29,748 nt of DNA from a virus: positions 1 to 29,748 of IMG/VR virus record IMGVR_UViG_3300028559_000144. The stretch is one strand, 5' to 3'. Below are positions 18,101 to 22,570 of this stretch, piece by piece. A program made the translations under genes and the position numbers. Each line of letters starts with the position of its first letter. The first letter of the stretch is position 1. The notes beneath the pieces were generated by a model. That model was not told the origin of the DNA and did not search any database. It saw only the letters and a program-made list of their open reading frames with translations.

Positions 18101-18445
18101 TTGCCCGATCATCCCGCTGAAGTCTGGAAGATAGGTATAGGTTTTGAAGTTCTCTCTCATCTCGGGTGGTGCGTATGCCACCAGAGAACGACTGGCAATT
18201 ACGATATCAAAGCCTGGATGCCCTTGCACATCAATGAGAGGCCTATACAGAACACCGTTATAGAAGCCAGGCTTTGTGTCGGGGCCTTCGCACGTGTTAA
18301 ACACCGTTACATCAAAGCCAATCTTTGCAAGTTCGGCAGATAATAGTATTACTGAGGCCTCAGAACCACCGAGACCTCTTTTGTTTAGGGTATCACCATC
18401 GTAGCATTGCCCCAGGGTATCAATGAATGCAATTGTCTTGTTCAT
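15128..18445 (-). CDS. four-domain glycosyltransferase-FkbM methyltransferase fusion
   Basis: This 1105-aa cytoplasmic-type protein has no signal peptide or membrane segment. Residues 1-~400 are a GT4-like (GT-B) glycosyltransferase: KRGLGGSE near residue 22, VSKGMTPLVEKIWP near 205, and the E-x7-E motif ETFGISVLE near 295. Residues ~435-640 are a GT2-type (GT-A) domain, with HVIVPVYNAENYI, INDASTDST and the metal-binding ILIDGDDT near 525. Residues ~683-880 are another GT-A-like domain (MKNKKILIAIPTAKN, then SVDHDIAF near 747 and SEDLDFCMKA). Residues ~900-1105 are an FkbM-type SAM methyltransferase with YDIGS near 921 and LIKMDIQGAELDVLKGA near 1030. Its ATG overlaps the upstream gene's stop (ATGA), with an AGGAACC ribosome site. 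It probably builds and O-methyl-caps a short glycan; the acceptor is unknown. It could alternatively modify host envelope sugar. Confidence 0.85.
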   Translation of the reverse strand: MNKTIAFIDTLGQCYDGDTLNKRGLGGSEASVILLSAELAKIGFDVTVFNTCEGPDTKPGFYNGVLYRPLIDVQGHPGFDIVIASRSLVAYAPPEMRENFKTYTYLPDFSGMIGQSGFKALWMHDTFLDGDGLLEQYLNENRLDEVFTLTDWHSSYVANANHGHYRMSENFKKKQFHTRNGMARHKISPHAKKDPNLFVFNSAVSKGMTPLVEKIWPKVVAAIPTARLKVLGGYYKFAESHGPDAQEVEYNRLSKLTCNDTITFTGILTPKQVAQEVASSTYMIYPCDQPETFGISVLESLYYNTPVITCDYAGLSETAIDAASWKLKYPVEPNWIVPELDADRQAQEFANLVIDAYHYSRLDEKQKACGDVATICGWDSVALQWKQHLYHKMGNYLRVDEYRKVTAINKKVRSVFNRRYLNPEELLQPKTKEKRIHVIVPVYNAENYIEDCIKSIAAQDYDNYDVTIINDASTDSTWDRINNALNTLDLETESKFHLINNTVNRGAVCNQITSLRNIEPDGDDICILIDGDDTLVNDPTIFHMYNNLYDEGAEFTYGSCWSMADNIPLVAQPYPPEIKRNKSYRSYEFNWHMPYTHMRTFKGKLFNLVPDDTAFQDKDDKWLKAGGDTAVFYTLLELADPDKVVCVPDIVYNYNDKNPINDYKINSDEQTRTVNAVTKGKIMKNKKILIAIPTAKNIEVATFKSIYDLIVPEGYEVDFQYFYGYNVDQVRNLIADWTVRSYDYLFSVDHDIAFAPDTLVKLLAHDKPIVTGVYRQRKEEQILEVYDHLHHNIPWAALKQWSFVEICGCGLGCVLIKSEVFKAVGYPQFVYHSALDHTNTVSEDLDFCMKARKLGYGIWCDVTIVCDHHGDRVFRIEDNASAPESPERQRLKALHDTPMLPLDHIEFLRKLSGMIKPAVIYDIGSCVLHWTNEAKKVWPESKFVLFEAMSEVRFLYNDYDHHLGLLTENDFTELDFNENTHDPAGNSYYTENPELSPLAPTLFPEENKKKRIGMSLDSVCKMNQFPTPDLIKMDIQGAELDVLKGATETLKGCNHLLLELQKTDYNVGAPKAEEVIEYLDSIGFECAGQFTEVDKPDGDYYFIRR

Positions 18446-19740
18446 GCTATGGTTCCTAGTTCACACTTATTCAATGTTCGGCGCCCAAATACTTTATGGG
18501 CTCGCTGATTTATACGATTGACTTTATTTAGCAAAGCTTTACTCATGGGCTTTCCAAATGTAAAGCAGAAGTGTTGGTGCCATTGTAAGGCAACTGTGTC
18601 CCACTCACAAATATCAGCTACTGCGTTGCAGGCATATTGCTTTTGCTGGTGCAGATAGGGAGTGTTGTATGCTCTGATTACCATATCGGCAAACAGTTGA
18701 GCCTGAGCATCTTGATCAATCCACGGCACCATCCAGTTTGGAGTCACTGGATATCTAATCTTGTATGATGCGGAATCAATTGCTGTTTCCTCTAGCGCTG
18801 CAAACTCGCAGGTGAATACTGGGGTATTATAGTAGATGGATTCTAGGGTGGAGATACCAAAGGTCTCTGGATCAGCGCACGGAAAGATGGTATAGGCGGC
18901 TTTGGCTAAAATATTAGCGATTTCCGATTGCTTGATAATGCCGGTGAACTCGATGGAATCACCGCACAGTGCTTTAAGTCTCAGATAGTTCTGTTCAAAC
19001 ATATCAGGCATGTCGCAATCATTGAACCTATAATACCCGCCGATAATCTTTAGTCTGGCTTGAGGAATTGCTTTGTGGACAATAGGCCAAACTTTTTCGA
19101 CCAGCGGGGCCATTCCTTTTGACACTGACGCATTGTATACGAAAAGGTTCGGGTCTTTATCTTTGATATCTACCCAGTCAATGTGCTTCTTGATGCCGTT
19201 GCGGGTCTGGAAAATCTTCTGATGGAAGTTTTCGGACATTCTCTTTTTGCCATGGTCAGCATGTGAAACGTAGGAACTATGCCAATCTGAGAGAGTAAAC
19301 ACTTCATCGATCACGCCGTCGTTCAGGTATTGCTCAATCAAATGATCGCCATGACAGAACGTATCTTGCATCCATAGGATTTTGTGCAATGCGGCATCAA
19401 CTATAGGACTAAAGTCTGGAAGATGGGCGAAAGCGTTGAGCGAATCCCTTTCTTCATGCGGGACAAATGCCGCTACGGACCTGAAGCCAATGACGATATC
19501 GTATTCATAGTACTCTGGATTTTCCACCTCGCGTAGAGGCTTGAACGATACTCCGTTATAGACACCAGGGCTAGAGTATGGACTCTCACAATTATTGTAA
19601 ACAGTTACATCATAACCAAGTTTTACCAGTTCTGCCGACATGTAAATGACCGCCGACTCGGAGCCACCTAGGCCTCGCTTGCTTAGGGTTTCACCGTCAT
19701 AACTTAACCCCACCGCATCAATAATTGCAATTGTGTACAT
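18442..19740 (-). CDS. GT4-like glycosyltransferase, paralogue of the first domain of the fusion protein
   Basis: This 432-aa protein is collinear with residues 1-~420 of the following gene (for example TLSKRGLGGSESAVIYMSAE here and TLNKRGLGGSEASVILLSAE there; LPDFS; LTDWHSSYV/LSDWHSSYV; PETFGISTLES/PETFGISVLES). It contains the GT-B retaining-enzyme E-x7-E signature near residue 290 and lacks signal peptide or membrane segments. I chose the ATG at 19740, which has an AGG five bases upstream and matches the N-terminus of the paralogue; a GTG two codons earlier is possible. It is the first gene of a two-gene minus-strand operon, ending in an ATGA overlap, and is served by the minus-strand late promoter at 19822-19829. 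It probably transfers a nucleotide-activated sugar in the same glycan pathway as the fusion enzyme. Confidence 0.85.
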   Translation of the reverse strand: MYTIAIIDAVGLSYDGETLSKRGLGGSESAVIYMSAELVKLGYDVTVYNNCESPYSSPGVYNGVSFKPLREVENPEYYEYDIVIGFRSVAAFVPHEERDSLNAFAHLPDFSPIVDAALHKILWMQDTFCHGDHLIEQYLNDGVIDEVFTLSDWHSSYVSHADHGKKRMSENFHQKIFQTRNGIKKHIDWVDIKDKDPNLFVYNASVSKGMAPLVEKVWPIVHKAIPQARLKIIGGYYRFNDCDMPDMFEQNYLRLKALCGDSIEFTGIIKQSEIANILAKAAYTIFPCADPETFGISTLESIYYNTPVFTCEFAALEETAIDSASYKIRYPVTPNWMVPWIDQDAQAQLFADMVIRAYNTPYLHQQKQYACNAVADICEWDTVALQWHQHFCFTFGKPMSKALLNKVNRINQRAHKVFGRRTLNKCELGTIA

Positions 19741-19769
19741 GTTCACCTATGTCCAGACTATTTTCTTAT

Positions 19770-19777
19770 TATAAATA
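19770..19777 (+). promoter_or_regulatory. T4-type late promoter for gp13 and downstream genes
   Basis: This is an exact TATAAATA, non-coding, ending 64 bases before the ATG of gp13. It faces a minus-strand copy of the same octamer at 19822-19829. Confidence 0.75.
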
Positions 19778-19821
19778 CACGGAGTAATAAAGTCAACCAT
19801 ATAGTTGCATTATCCCGCACC

Positions 19822-19829
19822 TATTTATA
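19822..19829 (-). promoter_or_regulatory. minus-strand T4-type late promoter for the glycosyltransferase operon
   Basis: TATTTATA on the plus strand reads TATAAATA on the minus strand. It lies 81 bases upstream of the glycosyltransferase ATG at 19740 and just 12 bases before the gp13 start codon, so it overlaps the gp13 leader. It implies that the sugar genes are expressed late, together with the virion proteins. Confidence 0.7.
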
Positions 19830-19841
19830 GCGAGAAATACC

Positions 19842-20585
19842 ATGGCAACACCAACAAATAAAGCTGAATTCAAAGAATATTGCCTCCGTAAGTTAGGTAA
19901 GCCCGTAATTGAAATTAACGTAGACGACGATCAGATTGACGATCGGATTGACGAAGCGCTACGATACTACTGGGACTATCACTTTGACGGCACCGAGAAA
20001 ATCTACTACAAGCATCAAGTGACACAGCAGGATATAGATAACCAGTACATTACTCTGCCCGAAAACATCATCGGCGCAGTATCAATTTTTAACGTCGATG
20101 ATCCATCCATCGCCAACGCGGACATTTTTAATCTACGATATCAGATTGCCTTGAACGATATCCACACGCTTACTTCTGTTTCAATGGTTCCATACTATAT
20201 GGCCATGGAAAAGCTGGCTCTAATCTCTGAAATGCTGGTCGGCAAGGCTCCTATCCGATACACGCGGCACTCAAATAAACTACACATTGACTTCAACTGG
20301 TCACGGGTTAACGTAGGAGAGTTCTTGCTGGTTGAAGCATACGAAATACTCGATCCTGCTGTCTATACCGACGTTTGGAACGACCGCTGGCTACAGAACT
20401 ATGCTACAGCAAAGATCAAAGCAAACTGGGGCGCCAATATATCTAAATACAGTGGTATGCAACTTCCCGGCGGAGTCACATTTAATGGTGATAGAATCCT
20501 GGACGATGCAAATGCAGAAATTGCAAAGATGGAAGAAGAAATGATTTCGTCCTATTCGCTGCCAGTTCTGGATATGATCGCGTAG
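19842..20585 (+). CDS. 13: neck protein gp13
   Basis: This 247-aa protein opens with AEFKEYCLRKLGKPVIEINV, then DDDQIDDRIDEALRYYWDYH, the typical N-terminus of gp13 in T4-like phages outside the T-even group. gp13 sits with gp14 at the portal vertex, closes the filled head and makes the docking surface for the tail. T4 gp13 is longer (about 309 aa); the shorter size is normal for aquatic relatives. The order gp13-14-15-16-17 that follows is the T4 order. The start has GCGAG upstream, and the gene is the first after the plus-strand late promoter at 19770. Confidence 0.85.
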   Translation: MATPTNKAEFKEYCLRKLGKPVIEINVDDDQIDDRIDEALRYYWDYHFDGTEKIYYKHQVTQQDIDNQYITLPENIIGAVSIFNVDDPSIANADIFNLRYQIALNDIHTLTSVSMVPYYMAMEKLALISEMLVGKAPIRYTRHSNKLHIDFNWSRVNVGEFLLVEAYEILDPAVYTDVWNDRWLQNYATAKIKANWGANISKYSGMQLPGGVTFNGDRILDDANAEIAKMEEEMISSYSLPVLDMIA

Positions 20586-20615
20586 CATATACTTCGTGAA
20601 GATAGGATATAGTAC

Positions 20616-21353
20616 ATGCCGGTAAATCCATACTTTAATAATTTCAAGTCCTCAATGGAACAGACACTCATTGAGGACCTTGTAGTGGAATCTATTAAAG
20701 TATACGGCATTGATGTTCAGTATTGCCCTCGCACTATTGTTGCCAAGGATGAACTGTATGGTGCTGATACAGTATCCGAATATAACTCATCCACCGATAT
20801 TGAAATGTACATTAAGAGTGTCGATGGTTTTGAAGGTGATGGAGTCTTCCTGTCTAAATTCGGGCTTGAAATGCGGGATCAGATTGTTCTTACTGTATCA
20901 CTTAGGGCCTTTGATAATGAGATACGGCACATTTCAAACCAAGAGAAGCCCAGAGAAGGCGATCTTATTTACTTTACACTAAATCCAAATCGCCCACAAC
21001 TATATGCGGTCAAGTATGTTAATGATCGCTCTATTTTCTATCAGTTAGGCGGGATGCAAGTGTATGATCTAACCTGTGAACTCTTCGAGTATTCAGGAGA
21101 GCAACTAAATACAGGCATCGATGAAATTGACGCTCTCGAAGCCAAGCTTACTACAAACATGGGCGCATTCGGTATTCTAACTCACGAAGGAAAGAACATT
21201 GTCACCTCTGCTGGTTACAGCATTATACGAAGTGAGTTCAACTTAGATACACAGTTGCAGGATGCCGGCGACGATTCTGAATACTTCCAATCTAATGCTA
21301 ATGGCTTTATTGACTTCAGTGATATTGATCCGTTTTCAGAGGGAGCATTCTAA
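20616..21353 (+). CDS. 14: neck protein gp14
   Basis: This 245-aa protein (T4 gp14 is about 256 aa) is assigned by content and by its place directly after gp13. It has MPVNPYFNNF at the start, IEDLVVESIKVYGIDVQYCP, and the acidic C-terminal end. gp14 forms the outer part of the head-tail neck with gp13. A 30-base gap containing a weak AGGA-like site separates it from gp13. Its stop codon is immediately followed by the ATG of gp15 with no spacer, so translation of the two is probably coupled. Confidence 0.83.
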   Translation: MPVNPYFNNFKSSMEQTLIEDLVVESIKVYGIDVQYCPRTIVAKDELYGADTVSEYNSSTDIEMYIKSVDGFEGDGVFLSKFGLEMRDQIVLTVSLRAFDNEIRHISNQEKPREGDLIYFTLNPNRPQLYAVKYVNDRSIFYQLGGMQVYDLTCELFEYSGEQLNTGIDEIDALEAKLTTNMGAFGILTHEGKNIVTSAGYSIIRSEFNLDTQLQDAGDDSEYFQSNANGFIDFSDIDPFSEGAF

Positions 21354-22175
21354 ATGTTTGGTCAAACTTGGCACCATGGGCTGATCAGGAAATACGTCAT
21401 TCTGTTTGGAACTCTATTCAATAATATCTACATCAACCGCGAAGCCGCAGATGGAACTCACCTGCAAACACTTAAAGTGCCGCTTACCTATGGCCCTAAA
21501 GATAAGTTCCTATCAAGAGTAGACAACGATCCTGGCATGGATAAGGCGGTGGGAATAAGTCTGCCTATCATGTCGTTTGAAATGAATACTCTAGAATATG
21601 CGGCAGACCGTAAACTTAATACTATCAATAAGATGGTAGCGGTAGGCACTTCTCCCAATAAAGTTCAGTTTCAATACGGCCCGGTCCCATACAACATTAA
21701 CTTTTCGTTGAATATAATGGTGAAGAATGTTGAGGATGGAACTAGAATCATTGAGCAAATCTTACCATATTTTACTCCGGAATGGACGGCGTCCGTAAGG
21801 GTTATTCCTGAAATGAACATCGTTCATGATATTCCTATCATCCTCAACTCTACTTCAGTCGAAGATAGTTATGCCGGTGAATACACCCAGAGGAGAGCAT
21901 TAACTTATACACTTGAGTTTACTATGAAGGCATATATTTACGGCCCGGTCAAAAAGCCTGGCGCTGCAATAATCAAAACGGCAACTGGCGATATATTCAA
22001 CGGACTTACCGCTAACAGTGCTAGTGCTTCAGTTGATGTTACACCCGGGCTTGATAACCAAGGAAACCCAATTAACTATTATGGAACTCTAGCCAACACT
22101 GGCACAATCGACATTGCCTCTATCGATGCAGGTGATGATTATGGGTTCGTTAATACTATCACGGAAGATAACTAA
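21354..22175 (+). CDS. 15: tail terminator / sheath stabiliser gp15
   Basis: This 273-aa protein is the same size as T4 gp15 (272 aa). The N-terminus WHHGLIRKYVILFGTLFNNI is followed by the conserved stretch VPLTYGPKDKFLSRV and by PIMSFEMNTLEYAADRKLN, which are hallmarks of gp15 in T4-like phages. The protein forms the hexameric ring that ends the tail tube and sheath and binds the neck. The C-terminal ~60 residues are Gly/Asn/Asp-rich and look flexible. Its ATG directly follows the gp14 stop and its own stop overlaps the gp16 ATG (TAATG). Confidence 0.88.
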   Translation: MFGQTWHHGLIRKYVILFGTLFNNIYINREAADGTHLQTLKVPLTYGPKDKFLSRVDNDPGMDKAVGISLPIMSFEMNTLEYAADRKLNTINKMVAVGTSPNKVQFQYGPVPYNINFSLNIMVKNVEDGTRIIEQILPYFTPEWTASVRVIPEMNIVHDIPIILNSTSVEDSYAGEYTQRRALTYTLEFTMKAYIYGPVKKPGAAIIKTATGDIFNGLTANSASASVDVTPGLDNQGNPINYYGTLANTGTIDIASIDAGDDYGFVNTITEDN

Positions 22176-22570
22176 TGTCAACACTAGATAACGCACTAGG
22201 ACTTACTCCATACAAACCAGAAAAACAAAGTCCTACACTAGTTCAAACTGAGAATGTAGATACGGTAGACTTTGATCATGCCAGGTCAACACTCTATGAT
22301 GTGCTCGAGGAAACCAAGTCCGCAGTAGATGAAATGATCGGCATTGCTAGCCAGTCTCAGCACCCAAAGTCATACGAAGTGCTCAATGGCATACTTAAGA
22401 CTATGGCAGATGTAAGTATGAACTTAGTGGACTTGGATATAAAGCGACGTAAAGTGCTCGGTGCTACAGAAGCGGCCGCTGCTCCTGTGACAAATAATCT
22501 GTTTGTCGGTAGCACTGCTGAGTTGCAAATGATGATTGCTCAGATGCAAGCAAGTAAAGATGAGCAGTGA
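22175..22570 (+). CDS. 16: small terminase subunit gp16
   Basis: This 131-aa protein (T4 gp16 is 164 aa) is mostly predicted helical (LYDVLEETKSAVDEMIGIAS, VLNGILKTMADVSMNLVDLD, ELQMMIAQMQAS), consistent with the ring-forming central domain of gp16. The small terminase regulates the packaging ATPase and recognises concatemeric DNA. It starts on the gp15 stop codon and overlaps gp17 by 11 bases, so the two terminase subunits are translationally coupled. The call rests mainly on position between gp15 and gp17 plus the helical pattern. Confidence 0.83.
   Translation: MSTLDNALGLTPYKPEKQSPTLVQTENVDTVDFDHARSTLYDVLEETKSAVDEMIGIASQSQHPKSYEVLNGILKTMADVSMNLVDLDIKRRKVLGATEAAAAPVTNNLFVGSTAELQMMIAQMQASKDEQ

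Noticed and set aside
19741-19746. GTG start two codons upstream of the free glycosyltransferase
   Set aside because: The ATG at 19740 has an AGG at a suitable distance, and the N-terminus then lines up with the paralogous fusion protein.
20586-20615. Possible hairpin (cttcgtgaag) between gp13 and gp14
   Set aside because: The four-base stem leaves only a two-base loop, which is not a stable structure; the gap most likely just carries the gp14 ribosome site.
22536-22559. In-frame TTG start eight codons upstream for gp17
   Set aside because: The ATG at 22560 overlaps gp16 in the usual coupled manner; the extra residues LRCKQVK are the out-of-frame end of gp16.
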